Source of the DNA: CAIXQW01 sp046049675
GTDB lineage: Bacteria; Bacteroidota; Bacteroidia; Chitinophagales; Chitinophagaceae
Direction: 5' to 3'
Length of the DNA: 64,000 nucleotides
Assembly: GCA_046049675.1 (NCBI GenBank)
Contig: JBJORA010000004.1
Coordinates: 1-64,000, forward strand
The first letter of the stretch is position 1, and every line of letters starts with the position of its first letter. Below are positions 26,615 through 35,304 of this stretch, one piece after another. The notes under the pieces are model-generated. The model was not told the origin of the DNA, did no database searches, and saw only the letters and a program-made list of their open reading frames with translations. Made by a program: the position numbers and the translations under genes.

Positions 26615-26649
26615 AAGGGCAAGTCTTAATAAGGCTTGCCCTTTTTTAT
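26615..26649 (+). terminator. Rho-independent terminator of nrdJ
   Basis: AAGGGCAAG (26615-26623) pairs with CTTGCCCTT (26635-26643), followed by a T run. Confidence 0.9.
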
Positions 26650-26686
26650 ACAAAAATGTTTTACATGAAGTGCTTACTTTTACAGC

Positions 26687-27748
26687 ATGCTACGATTAAT
26701 TGGCACATCTACGTTACTTGTATTTTTTACGTGCTTTGTATTTGCTCAAACTAGTATTGCGCCGCATTTAAGCGTGGCTGCTTATGCAGATGTTTACTTG
26801 AGTAAGGACTTCGATAAAAATAGTGCTAATGAGAAAAGTGCGTGGCTCTATAACCATAAGCGCAATAACGAAGTAAGTGTAAATCTAGCTTATGCTAAGT
26901 TGATATATAACGATAGTATGGTGCGTGGCAATTTAGCAGCTATGCTTGGTAACTATGCACAATACAATCTTGCTAGCGAACCAACTTGGGCACAATTTGT
27001 ATACGAAGCCAATATTGGCGTGCGTCTTAGTAAGCAGCGCAAAATTTGGCTAGAGGCTGGCATTTTCCCTTCGCATATTGGTTTTGAAAGTGCCATCAGC
27101 GCAGACTGCTATACCTTAACGAGGAGTATTGTTGCAGAAAACTCGCCTTACTACGAAGCTGGTGCAAAATTGAGTTATACGAGTAACAACGATAAACTAA
27201 ATGCTAGTGTACTTTACCTCAATGGGTGGCAGCGCATTGCACGATTTACTGCAACAACGCAACCATGTTTTGGTATGCAATTCAATTATAAATTAAGCCC
27301 TAGCCTAACTGTGAACTACAGTAACTTTTTTGGCAATACCTATCCAGATAGCATAAAAGCGTTTAGAACATACCATAATGTATTTGTACAAAAAGATATC
27401 GCAAATAAATGGGGCATTATTGCTGGTGTAGACATTGGTAGCGACAAGAATGCCGCTGGCGTTGCTGGTATTATGAACTCGGTTACTTTAATGGGTAGGT
27501 ATTATGTAAGAAAGAACTTGGCTATTGCAGTGCGCGGTGAGCGGTATGACGATGCAAAACAGATATTTATTGCTACACCTGCTGCAGCATTTAAAGTAGT
27601 TGGCATAAGTAGCAATGCTGATTATGCTATTAACAGCAGGACTTTGTTTAGAATTGAAGCAAAGTATTTTACGGGATTGATTGGCAATTTTTCGAGCGGC
27701 GCTGCAACAAATTTTTCTGCTACAACAGCTATTAGCGTAAAGTTGTAA
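26687..27748 (+). CDS. Outer-membrane beta-barrel porin (Bbp2-like)
   Basis: A 353-residue exported protein (signal peptide ending VFAQ) composed of alternating amphipathic beta strands and ending in an aromatic/hydrophobic strand (TTAISVKL), typical of outer-membrane barrels. YADVYLSKDFDK, AGIFPSHIGFESAIS and YEAGAKLSYTSN resemble the putative beta-barrel porin-2 family of Bacteroidota. The solute is unknown. A -7-like TACTTTTA lies about 10 bases before the ATG. Confidence 0.72.
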   Translation: MLRLIGTSTLLVFFTCFVFAQTSIAPHLSVAAYADVYLSKDFDKNSANEKSAWLYNHKRNNEVSVNLAYAKLIYNDSMVRGNLAAMLGNYAQYNLASEPTWAQFVYEANIGVRLSKQRKIWLEAGIFPSHIGFESAISADCYTLTRSIVAENSPYYEAGAKLSYTSNNDKLNASVLYLNGWQRIARFTATTQPCFGMQFNYKLSPSLTVNYSNFFGNTYPDSIKAFRTYHNVFVQKDIANKWGIIAGVDIGSDKNAAGVAGIMNSVTLMGRYYVRKNLAIAVRGERYDDAKQIFIATPAAAFKVVGISSNADYAINSRTLFRIEAKYFTGLIGNFSSGAATNFSATTAISVKL

Positions 27749-27861
27749 TTATCGCAAGATGATGGCATCTAACGCCTATCATAGGTAAAAGATAACATAT
27801 GCATATAGATAGTTGTAATATGTAAAATACCTTTACATCGCGTGAATGACGGTGTTTTGGT

Positions 27862-28695
27862 GTGGTAAATAATAATACAATACAATCTGTAGTAAGCTAT
27901 GTGAAAAGCTGTGGAGGCGATGCAAAATTATCGTACAGCAATAGTTTTGCCATCGTTAAGTATCACGCGGCAGAAGCAGCTATACAACTACCCCATCGTA
28001 GGCAATTTTATACAATAGCCTTGTACGCGCTACAACACGGAGATGCTACTAGGTATGAACTTACTGTACTAAGTCCAGGAATTATTTACAGTAGGTATTA
28101 TAACAATCTGCAACAAAGCTTTGAGATACTGTTCGACAAAACAGTATTGCAAGAAACTGTAGCTCGCTTTACTGAGTTGTTTAGCTTGTTTCATATTTTA
28201 CAACCAAGCAGCTTGGTATTAAGCGAAGAGCAGTATCGTATGCTATACAACAACGTAACGCAAATAGATGAAGCTTTTGACATCAGCAAGAACGACAAGC
28301 CACAATTGGCTGTTTATGAATTGCTGTGCTTTATGGAACGCTGTCAAAATATATTGCCAGCAAATCTTGGAGCAAGTGCAAGCGACAATTCTGTGTACGA
28401 AAAGTTTATTTCCTTGCTTGATAAGTTTTATGTAGATGAGCACTATACTGATGCATATGCACAATGGCTTGGTATAGATAAAGCAAGACTTTATGAGATT
28501 TGCCTATCAGTAACCCAAGTTTTGGCGCAAGAAAAAATTAACCAACGTATTTGTGCCGAAGCGGATATTGCTCTGCCACATATCAATTTTAGCTGCAGTC
28601 AAATGAGTACAATTTTGGGCTATCAAAATGCTGATACCTTTAAGCAATTGTATGAGCAATATGGCAAAAAATCTATCCTTGAAAAACTTGCTTAA
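27862..28695 (+). CDS. Degenerate AraC-like protein
   Basis: A 277-residue protein with a GTG start (an in-frame stop lies 13 bases upstream). Residues about 20-110 are beta-rich like an AraC-type sensor domain. About 185-277 follow the AraC two-HTH layout: FISLLDKFYVDEHYTDAYAQ, then LGIDKARLYEICLSV, then a QINxR-like segment (EKINQRICAEADI) and MSTILGYQNADTFKQLYEQY. Several residues normally conserved in the second HTH are replaced, so DNA binding is uncertain. It may follow the porin functionally, but a 113-bp gap separates them. Confidence 0.55.
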   Translation: MVNNNTIQSVVSYVKSCGGDAKLSYSNSFAIVKYHAAEAAIQLPHRRQFYTIALYALQHGDATRYELTVLSPGIIYSRYYNNLQQSFEILFDKTVLQETVARFTELFSLFHILQPSSLVLSEEQYRMLYNNVTQIDEAFDISKNDKPQLAVYELLCFMERCQNILPANLGASASDNSVYEKFISLLDKFYVDEHYTDAYAQWLGIDKARLYEICLSVTQVLAQEKINQRICAEADIALPHINFSCSQMSTILGYQNADTFKQLYEQYGKKSILEKLA

Positions 28696-28939
28696 TACCC
28701 TTAGCTAAACTGTTTCAAATTTACTAAATTGCTAAGTACGCCACTACGCAATACGTTGTATTGATTATTCTGCGATGGTGATAAAGCATGCGATAGCGTT
28801 TTTCATGATAAGCTCTATTATTACACAAAATCAAACTAGTAATTCACAAACTGTATTTAACACTTTACAAATTGGTCGCAGTAGATGGCTAGTAATGATG
28901 CATCTTTACATAGCACACGCTAACTTAATGATCTTTAAG

Positions 28940-28959
28940 TGGTAAAAATGTTTTTACCA
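28940..28959. promoter_or_regulatory. Perfect 20-bp palindrome, candidate operator
   Basis: TGGTAAAAATGTTTTTACCA has 9-bp arms around TG. It lies in a 495-bp AT-rich region (28696-29190) that otherwise holds no gene, 231 bp upstream of a Fur-family gene. No T tail follows on the plus strand, so an operator is more likely than a terminator. Confidence 0.4.
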
Positions 28960-29190
28960 AGCACAACCACGCGATAAAAAAATTACAAATGCTAAGCAAA
29001 GTTGAACACAAACGCAATTTACTTGCAGCTAGAGTATATTCTTGCAGAAAATTTGACACTGGATTACCTAAATATTATGAATTATAATGCGAACTAGTTA
29101 CTTTTACGATTGATTCGGATACAAACACTTGTAGGTTAAACGCTACAAAAAGATACAAATTCTGAAAAGAAACAGTACATAAAATAAACC

Positions 29191-29601
29191 ATGAATAAAA
29201 GTAGAAACACGATTGCGAAGACGCAAATCAAAAAGATCTTGGACGAGGCCAACATTGCCTATAGCCGTCAAGAGTTGCAAGACCTCTTAAGCGGTGTATG
29301 TGATAGGGTTACCGTTTACAGAGTACTAGATCGACTGGAGGCCTCTAATGAAGTCCACCGCGTTGTTACACCTGAAGGTGTAATAAAGTACGCCTCTTGT
29401 GTACGCTGCGACCATAGCGCTACACAAGTGCATAACCACTATCACTGCTGCTGTTCTATTTGCGGCAAGGTAGAATGCATGTATAACTATGTTGTAACAT
29501 TACCCGTGGTAGAACATTGTGAAATTACTTTTGCCAACCTTGCTGTAACCAGTGTGTGTAGTAGTTGCAAAGCAAAAAAAGTGGCAGCGCTATCTTCATA
29601 A
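29191..29601 (+). CDS. Fur-family metalloregulator
   Basis: A 136-residue Fur/Zur/PerR-family repressor. The winged-HTH portion (1 to about 70) contains SRQELQDLLSGVCDRVTVYR with the conserved TVYRVLDRL helix. The dimerisation part has the metal-ligand motif HNHYHCCCSICGKVEC and a second CxxC (SVCSSCKAKK), together the structural zinc site. Which metal it senses cannot be told; Zur- or Fur-like function is possible. It stands alone, preceded by a long AT-rich region with a 20-bp palindrome. Confidence 0.87.
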   Translation: MNKSRNTIAKTQIKKILDEANIAYSRQELQDLLSGVCDRVTVYRVLDRLEASNEVHRVVTPEGVIKYASCVRCDHSATQVHNHYHCCCSICGKVECMYNYVVTLPVVEHCEITFANLAVTSVCSSCKAKKVAALSS

Positions 29602-29619
29602 AATATTTTACCTGAGGAC

Positions 29620-30033
29620 TCACACAGGTAACTTCTCTTTGAGCCTTTGCTCTGTAACAAAATCGCTACCAAAACTAAGTTTCTTTATAACAGGCGCTTT
29701 TGGTGGCATAATACGCCAGAAAGGTGCAATGCTTTTAATCGCCTTGCCGTTGCTATAGGCTTCGTATGCTGCTTCTGCAACTACGCGCAACATAATGCCG
29801 CTTACCAACGGACATGCAGTTTCTACATTATACTGTGCCCCGAGGTCCTTACGCATCTGCAATACTGTGGTACTAGTACCTTTTGGAATACTATTGATGT
29901 AATCTAAAACTTGCAGCCCAGTAGGAATCAAAAAAGGCGTATCGGGTTGTATATCAGCAAATTTCTTTGTCGCCACCTCTATGTGAGGCTCTCTGCCGTC
30001 GTATAGCTTCTCTTGCCATGATTTTCTTGCCAT
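29620..30033 (-). CDS. MGMT/alkyltransferase-like DNA-binding protein without the PCHR motif
   Basis: A 137-residue protein resembling the MGMT-family C-terminal domain. It has LQVLDYINSIPKGTSTTVLQ (the helix before the reactive site in alkyltransferases) and a conserved WQEKLYDGREPHIEV start found in a distinct bacterial subgroup. The reactive-site PCHR is replaced by ACPLVSG, so alkyl transfer is unlikely and a lesion-binding or other role is more plausible (inference). It is convergent with the Fur gene, 18 bp apart. Confidence 0.65.
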   Translation of the reverse strand: MARKSWQEKLYDGREPHIEVATKKFADIQPDTPFLIPTGLQVLDYINSIPKGTSTTVLQMRKDLGAQYNVETACPLVSGIMLRVVAEAAYEAYSNGKAIKSIAPFWRIMPPKAPVIKKLSFGSDFVTEQRLKEKLPV

Positions 30034-30148
30034 AACTACACAAATATAGCATAATAGCCATTTTTACTGCACTTTTTGCCACTAAAAGCTGTTTTTTACC
30101 ATCTACAAAATCTGACGCAAGCACTTGTAAGAGCCAAGTATTTTACCT

Positions 30149-30156
30149 TACTTTTG
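30149..30156 (+). promoter_or_regulatory. -7 element of the S46 peptidase gene
   Basis: TACTTTTG, 23 bases before the ATG, with a TTG about 21 bp upstream (30125-30127). Confidence 0.5.
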
Positions 30157-30179
30157 GTGCTCTATTATATTACCGCAAA

Positions 30180-32333
30180 ATGATGAAGAAATTTGTATTG
30201 TCGCTGGTGCTAGCTTGTAGCATGCTAGTCAGTAAGGCAGATGAAGGAATGTGGCTACCTTACTTAATAAGCCAAAACATTGATGCCATGCAAAAATTGG
30301 GTTGCAAACTCACAGCAGCCGATTTGTATGATGTAAACAAGGGTAGCTTGAAAGATGCAATTGTTCACTTTGGCGGATTTTGCACTGGCGAAATTATTAG
30401 CAAGCAAGGTTTAATCTTAACCAACCACCACTGTGGCTACGATGCTATTGCCGGTTTGAGCACAGTAGAGAAAAACTATCTACGCAATGGCTTTGCTGCA
30501 ACAACCAATGATATGGAATTGCCTTGCCCTGGTTTGTTTGTGCGTTTTCTTGTACGTGTAGAAGATGTAACGGCAAAGATTACAAAGGCAACTAAAAAAT
30601 TAAAAGGTGAAGCCAGAGATAAGAAAATGGCTAAACTTATTGAAGAGTGGGAAAAAGCTGAGAAAGCAAATGGCTACGAAATAGTTGTTCGTCCTTTCTA
30701 CGCAGGCAATATGTACCTAATGATGGTATACGAGAAGTTTACAGATATTCGCTTAGTAGCTGCTCCGCCAGAAAACCTAGGTAAGTTTGGTGGCGATACA
30801 GACAACTGGATGTGGCCACGCCATACTTGCGACTTTAGTATGTTTCGCGTATACAGCGATAACAATAATAAGCCAGCAGGCTTCAGCAAAAACAACAGAC
30901 CATACCAACCTAAGCATAGTTTGCCTGTAAGCCTACGTGGCGTGCAAGAAAACGACTATGCGATGATCTTTGGTTATCCTGGTCGTACACAACGCTACCT
31001 TACAAGCTATGGCGTAGATTTAGCCATTAACGAAAGCAATCCTGCTATTGTAAAAATTCGTGACAAAGCACTTGGCACTATGCGCGAGTTTATGGACAAG
31101 GACGAAGCGCTTGATTTGAAATATAGTAGCCTATACGCTAACATCGCTAACTACTGGAAGTACTTTATTGGTCAAACAGAGCAACTAAAAGGCTTAAATG
31201 TAATTGACACGAAGCGCAAAGAAGAAGCTGCATTTACACGCTGGGCAGAAGGCAACAAAGACCTTAATGGTTTGTTTGATCGCTACCAATCGGCTTACAA
31301 CGATTATAAATCGTACAACAAATACTCAGTGTACTTACGCGAAGCATTAAACTTTGCAGCGATTACAGATGTAGCTGCTCCATTTGTGGCCTTACGCGAC
31401 CTGTATGCCGCACCAAAACCAGATCAAGAGAAAATTGCGCAAATGATTAGCCGCATTAAGAATATGCGCAAAGGTGTACTTGAAGAAGCAGATATTAATG
31501 TAGATAAAAAATTATTCAGCGCGCTAAACTTGATGACATACCAAGACAATGCGCGTGAGAAATTACCAAGTGTATTTGCTGATCAAATCTTTAAGCGTTT
31601 TGGCAGCAACGACTGGAGCAAAACATTTAACGACTATGCCGATTATGTATATAGCAATACCAACCTTTGGGACGATGCCAAGTTTGATGCCTTTATGAAA
31701 GACATGAGTGCCGACAAACTAATGACCGACCCAGCGATTGCTTACTATATCAATATTGTAGACCATTACAAAGCTAACTACGAAGCTGGTGTTACAAAGT
31801 TTGGCGAGACCATGGCAGAACTCAACAAAGCATACCAAGGTGCATTATTGCAAAAGAATGCTGGTAAGCTAATGTACCCAGATGCCAATAGCACAATGCG
31901 TATGACGTATGGTCAAGTAAAAGCAATTGCGCCAAAGGATGCGGTATTTTTTAATTACTATACAACAGCAGAAGGCTTGCTAGAAAAGTACAAAGCTGGC
32001 GACAAAGAATTTGACCTCAACAATAAAACACTAGAACTACTTCGCAACAAAACTTATGGTGATTATGCCGACAGACGTTCTGGCCAATTGATTACTTGCT
32101 TTATTACTAACAACGATATTACTGGTGGTAATAGTGGAAGCCCTGTAATTGATGGCAACGGCCGTTTAATTGGTTTGGCATTTGATGGCAACTGGGAAGC
32201 GATGAGTGGCGATATTAGTTTTGATCAAAAATACAAGCGTACCATTTGTGCCGATATCCGCTACGTCATGTGGGTAGTAGACAAAGTACTAGATGGTGGT
32301 GCTTTAATGACAGAAATGAACTTGGTTCGTTAG
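30180..32333 (+). CDS. S46-family dipeptidyl peptidase (DPP7-like)
   Basis: A 717-residue periplasmic serine exopeptidase that removes dipeptides from oligopeptides. It has a signal peptide (1 to about 20), a chymotrypsin-fold catalytic domain with histidine at 83-84 (TNHHCGYDAI), aspartate in DNWMWPRHTCDF, and serine S652 in GGNSGSPV, with an inserted helical cap between. The specificity residue, 18 positions after the serine, is glycine (G670 in FDGNWEAMSGD). DPP11 enzymes carry arginine there for Asp/Glu preference and DPP7 enzymes carry glycine for hydrophobic P1. This one is therefore predicted DPP7-like. A terminator follows. Confidence 0.93.
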   Translation: MMKKFVLSLVLACSMLVSKADEGMWLPYLISQNIDAMQKLGCKLTAADLYDVNKGSLKDAIVHFGGFCTGEIISKQGLILTNHHCGYDAIAGLSTVEKNYLRNGFAATTNDMELPCPGLFVRFLVRVEDVTAKITKATKKLKGEARDKKMAKLIEEWEKAEKANGYEIVVRPFYAGNMYLMMVYEKFTDIRLVAAPPENLGKFGGDTDNWMWPRHTCDFSMFRVYSDNNNKPAGFSKNNRPYQPKHSLPVSLRGVQENDYAMIFGYPGRTQRYLTSYGVDLAINESNPAIVKIRDKALGTMREFMDKDEALDLKYSSLYANIANYWKYFIGQTEQLKGLNVIDTKRKEEAAFTRWAEGNKDLNGLFDRYQSAYNDYKSYNKYSVYLREALNFAAITDVAAPFVALRDLYAAPKPDQEKIAQMISRIKNMRKGVLEEADINVDKKLFSALNLMTYQDNAREKLPSVFADQIFKRFGSNDWSKTFNDYADYVYSNTNLWDDAKFDAFMKDMSADKLMTDPAIAYYINIVDHYKANYEAGVTKFGETMAELNKAYQGALLQKNAGKLMYPDANSTMRMTYGQVKAIAPKDAVFFNYYTTAEGLLEKYKAGDKEFDLNNKTLELLRNKTYGDYADRRSGQLITCFITNNDITGGNSGSPVIDGNGRLIGLAFDGNWEAMSGDISFDQKYKRTICADIRYVMWVVDKVLDGGALMTEMNLVR

Positions 32334-32361
32334 TACATTAAGTAATACTTGAAAATTGAAA

Positions 32362-32390
32362 CGGCAGTGTGAGAGCGCTGCCGTTTTTTT
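32362..32390 (+). terminator. Rho-independent terminator of the S46 peptidase gene
   Basis: CGGCAG (32362-32367) pairs with CTGCCG (32378-32383), followed by seven Ts. Most of it recurs 184 bp downstream inside the tandem repeat. Confidence 0.85.
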
Positions 32391-32731
32391 GTGGTCATTC
32401 GCGTAGTGAGGTCTTTGATTCGCTTCGTAAGGTCTTTGACCTTACGATAGTGTCATATGGCTTTCAGCCATAATAATTTAAAGGCTTGTAATGATTTGGA
32501 CATAGTCCATGTGACGCTTACTTAAGGTTTCAAACCTTAAGTAGCTGCCAGTGTGAGAGCGCTGCCGTTTTTTTGTGGTCATTCGCGTAGTGAGGTCTTT
32601 GATTCGCTTCGTAAGGTCTTTGACCTTACGATAGTGTCATATGGCTTTCAGCCATATAATTTAAAGGCTTGTAATGATTTGGACAGGGTCCATGTGACGC
32701 TTACTCAGGGTTGCAAACCTTAAGTAGCTGC
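32365..32731. repeat. Two tandem copies of a 184-bp hairpin-rich unit
   Basis: Copy 1 (32365-32548) and copy 2 (32549-32731) are nearly identical; copy 2 lacks one A and has a few substitutions near its end. Each unit carries hairpins: GTAAGGTC/GACCTTAC, ATGGCT/AGCCAT, GGAC/GTCC (in copy 1) and a CTTAAGGTTT/AAACCTTAAG arm pair that is less perfect in copy 2. The unit also holds the copied right half of the upstream terminator. No ORF is apparent. It resembles palindromic intergenic (REP-like) elements rather than an insertion sequence. Confidence 0.85.
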
Positions 32732-32753
32732 GTTTAAGTAGCCTTGCTATTTA

Positions 32754-32794
32754 CCGTGAAAAGCTATTAAAAGAAACACATTTTCACGGTTTTT
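32754..32794 (+). terminator. Stem-loop with T tail
   Basis: CCGTGAAAA (32754-32762) pairs with TTTTCACGG (32781-32789) and is followed by TTTTT on the plus strand. It may stop read-through toward the convergent rlmD gene. Confidence 0.6.
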
Positions 32795-32855
32795 GCTTGT
32801 TTCTACTTCGCTTTGTTAGGTGTTTGGCCTGCTTGCAGTCAAACATTGTACTTAC

Positions 32856-34268
32856 TTATAGATCCCCCCTCACTTCCAACAACGCCACACTCTCCACATG
32901 ATGCGTTTGCGGGAACATATCTACGGCTTGCACTTTTACAACGGTATATTTTTGTTGTAGCTTTTGTAGATCGCGGGCTTGGGTGGCTGGGTTACAGCTT
33001 ACATATACAATGCGTGGTGCAGCTATACGTAGGAGGGTTTCTACTAAGTCGGGGTGCATGCCGGCGCGGGGTGGATCGGTGATGATGACATCGGGGCGGC
33101 CATGCGTGGCAAAAAATTCGTCGGTGCAGATATTGATAACGTCGCCTGCAAAAAAATTTGCGTTGGCCACATTATTATTGGCGGCATTTACCTTGGCATC
33201 TTCTACTGCATCGGCAATAGATTCTACGCCAATAATTTTTGCTGCTGCATCGCTACAAAATATGCCAATACTACCCGTGCCGCAATACAAGTCGTATAAG
33301 GTTTCTGTACCTGTTAGTTGAGCAAAGTCTTTGGCAATACCATACAAAACTTCTGCTTGCTTGGTATTGGTTTGAAAAAAGCTTTTTGGGCTAATATTAA
33401 AAACATATTTGCCCAAGGCTTCTTGTATTTGTGGTTTGCCTTTGTAAAGCACGGGCTCTAAATCGTAGATGGTATCGTTACGCTTGGTATTGATAGTGTA
33501 GTAAAGGCTATTAATCTCTGGAAAGTTAGATGCCAAAAATTCCATCACCATATCTATTTCTTGCTGCGCACAAGCACCAAATTGTAAATTGACCAAGGTT
33601 TCGCCAAGCACAGTTGTACGTACCATCATCAAACGTAAAGTGCCAGTATGTTCACGCAAATCGTAGAAGCTTACACCATTGCTTAGGGCAAATGTGCGTA
33701 AAGCATTTCTTATGGCATTGGCGGGTTCTGCTTGCAGATGGCAGGTTTCTATATCTATGACTTTATCAAAGAATTGCGGGGCATGGTAGCCTACAACAGG
33801 TGTATCTGCGCTAAAGGCTTCGTTATTGAGTTGCTCGCGCGTGAGATAGCGTTTGGTGCTAAATGTAAACTCTACTTTATTTCTGTATAACCTATCGGCT
33901 GCTGCTTGTGCAATGGGCAAATAGTTGGCGTCGCGTACTTGCCCAATGCGTGTCAACTGGTCAAATACTTGCTGCTGCTTAAATTGTGCTTGTAAGGTGT
34001 ATGGCAGCATTTGCCACTTACATCCGCCACATACACCAAAGTGTTCGCAAAATGGCTCCACCCTATCGGCGCTGTACGAAATATGCTTGAGCACTAAACC
34101 TTCAGCCCAATCCTTTTTGTTTTTAAGTAGTACGACATCTACCACATCGCCTGGTACAGCACCCGTTAAAAAAATTACTTTTTCGTTGTGCTTAATAATA
34201 CACTTGCCTTCGGCGGCATAAGTACTTACTAATTGATTTTCTAATACTACCTTCTTTCTACGCGACAT
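32856..34268 (-). CDS. rlmD: 23S rRNA (uracil-5-)-methyltransferase RlmD/RumA family
   Basis: A 470-residue SAM-dependent RNA methyltransferase that makes 5-methyluridine in 23S rRNA. An N-terminal TRAM domain (about 8-65) is followed by an iron-sulphur ligand set CEHFGVCGGCKWQ. The class I methyltransferase domain has ETLYDLYCGTGSIGIFCSD (SAM site) and the catalytic motif DPPRAGM. VYVSCNPATQARDL includes the nucleophilic cysteine. Length and order fit the family; exact target uridine is inferred. Confidence 0.93.
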   Translation of the reverse strand: MSRRKKVVLENQLVSTYAAEGKCIIKHNEKVIFLTGAVPGDVVDVVLLKNKKDWAEGLVLKHISYSADRVEPFCEHFGVCGGCKWQMLPYTLQAQFKQQQVFDQLTRIGQVRDANYLPIAQAAADRLYRNKVEFTFSTKRYLTREQLNNEAFSADTPVVGYHAPQFFDKVIDIETCHLQAEPANAIRNALRTFALSNGVSFYDLREHTGTLRLMMVRTTVLGETLVNLQFGACAQQEIDMVMEFLASNFPEINSLYYTINTKRNDTIYDLEPVLYKGKPQIQEALGKYVFNISPKSFFQTNTKQAEVLYGIAKDFAQLTGTETLYDLYCGTGSIGIFCSDAAAKIIGVESIADAVEDAKVNAANNNVANANFFAGDVINICTDEFFATHGRPDVIITDPPRAGMHPDLVETLLRIAAPRIVYVSCNPATQARDLQKLQQKYTVVKVQAVDMFPQTHHVESVALLEVRGDL

Positions 34269-34317
34269 GTTTTGCTTGGCAAAGTAAACACAAAGGGCTC
34301 AAACTTGTAGTAAGCAA

Positions 34318-35304
34318 TTACAAAAAGAAACTTGGCATGCAGAGTATGCGGCTCATGTAGTCGAAGCGCGTTAGGCTAAGGTCTTTACCGTCCCAACAAT
34401 ACAAAAATTCTGGGTTGTATGACACGCCATTAAATTCCTTGGTTGTTTTGGCGCGCTTATCTGCACGGGCATAGATAAACAAGTATTCTGCCGCTTTATC
34501 GCTAGTGGTTGTGAGACGCACTTTTGCGTAGCGTATATCTTCGTTTAAGATTTGTTGTGCACGTGGGTTGGTATTCTCAAATCCAAGGCAACGATTATCT
34601 GCAAATAAGCCTAGGTAGGCATCTAAACGCTTTTGTTCTATAGTATTGCTTGTAGTGCCTGCAGCAGTTTTGATGTTATACTTACCGTCGCCTTGTTTTT
34701 GCAAAACAAAACTACTATCGGGTGCATTAGCAAAATCTACCTGTACTTGTTTGATGTCTGCCGCTGCAAAACGCATGATGGTCAATGCGCGCCATGTGAG
34801 TGGCTTAGCGTCTATTTGCGTTTGGAAATGGCCATCGTAACTCAATATATCGTACACACATGGATCTTTACTTGTGCTGGCTAATGCGTAACAACCGCGT
34901 GTAGCACCCACTGCATCGCCACCAATGGTAAAGCGGCGCATCAACTTATTGTCTTTGTCGTACGCTTCTACAGTAATACCGCTTACACTTAAATCTTTGA
35001 GTACAGTTGCACGCAAATTTGCATTAACAACTTGTGTTGGCTTAGCTTCATTTAATACATACAACAAATGCTGCACGGGATATTGGTTGCATTGCTGCGA
35101 ATCGTTGAGCATCCATTCGCCGCTAGCAGTACGTTTTGCAGTAACAGTATTGCCCGCCATATCTGCAATAAATATTTTGTGCACAAGCGCACTATCTGCA
35201 TGGATGCTATTGCTACCACTAATGCCCGTATTTTGCTTTACAACGTAAGTAATGCCAAGTGCAGCTACAGCGATTAATAATATGGCGATTAATTTTTTAC
35301 TCAT
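34318..35304 (-). CDS. DUF4340 domain membrane-anchored protein
   Basis: A 328-residue protein with an N-terminal transmembrane helix (about 4-20) and a periplasmic region of beta strands and helices (VHKIFIADMAGNTVTAKRTA; RWTL-type segment SGEWMLNDSQQ) typical of DUF4340. I place the start at 35304, where ATG overlaps the gldG TGA (ATGA), rather than 12 codons earlier. DUF4340 proteins commonly follow GldF/GldG-type ABC genes, which supports a role in the same membrane complex. No catalytic motif seen. Confidence 0.8.
   Translation of the reverse strand: MSKKLIAILLIAVAALGITYVVKQNTGISGSNSIHADSALVHKIFIADMAGNTVTAKRTASGEWMLNDSQQCNQYPVQHLLYVLNEAKPTQVVNANLRATVLKDLSVSGITVEAYDKDNKLMRRFTIGGDAVGATRGCYALASTSKDPCVYDILSYDGHFQTQIDAKPLTWRALTIMRFAAADIKQVQVDFANAPDSSFVLQKQGDGKYNIKTAAGTTSNTIEQKRLDAYLGLFADNRCLGFENTNPRAQQILNEDIRYAKVRLTTTSDKAAEYLFIYARADKRAKTTKEFNGVSYNPEFLYCWDGKDLSLTRFDYMSRILCMPSFFL

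Noticed and set aside
32365..32731. CRISPR array
   Set aside because: Only two copies, a 184-bp unit, no uniform spacers and no cas genes; palindromes fit a REP-like element better.
32732..32855. Second terminator for rlmD on the minus strand
   Set aside because: The stem at 32754-32789 has a T run only on the plus strand.
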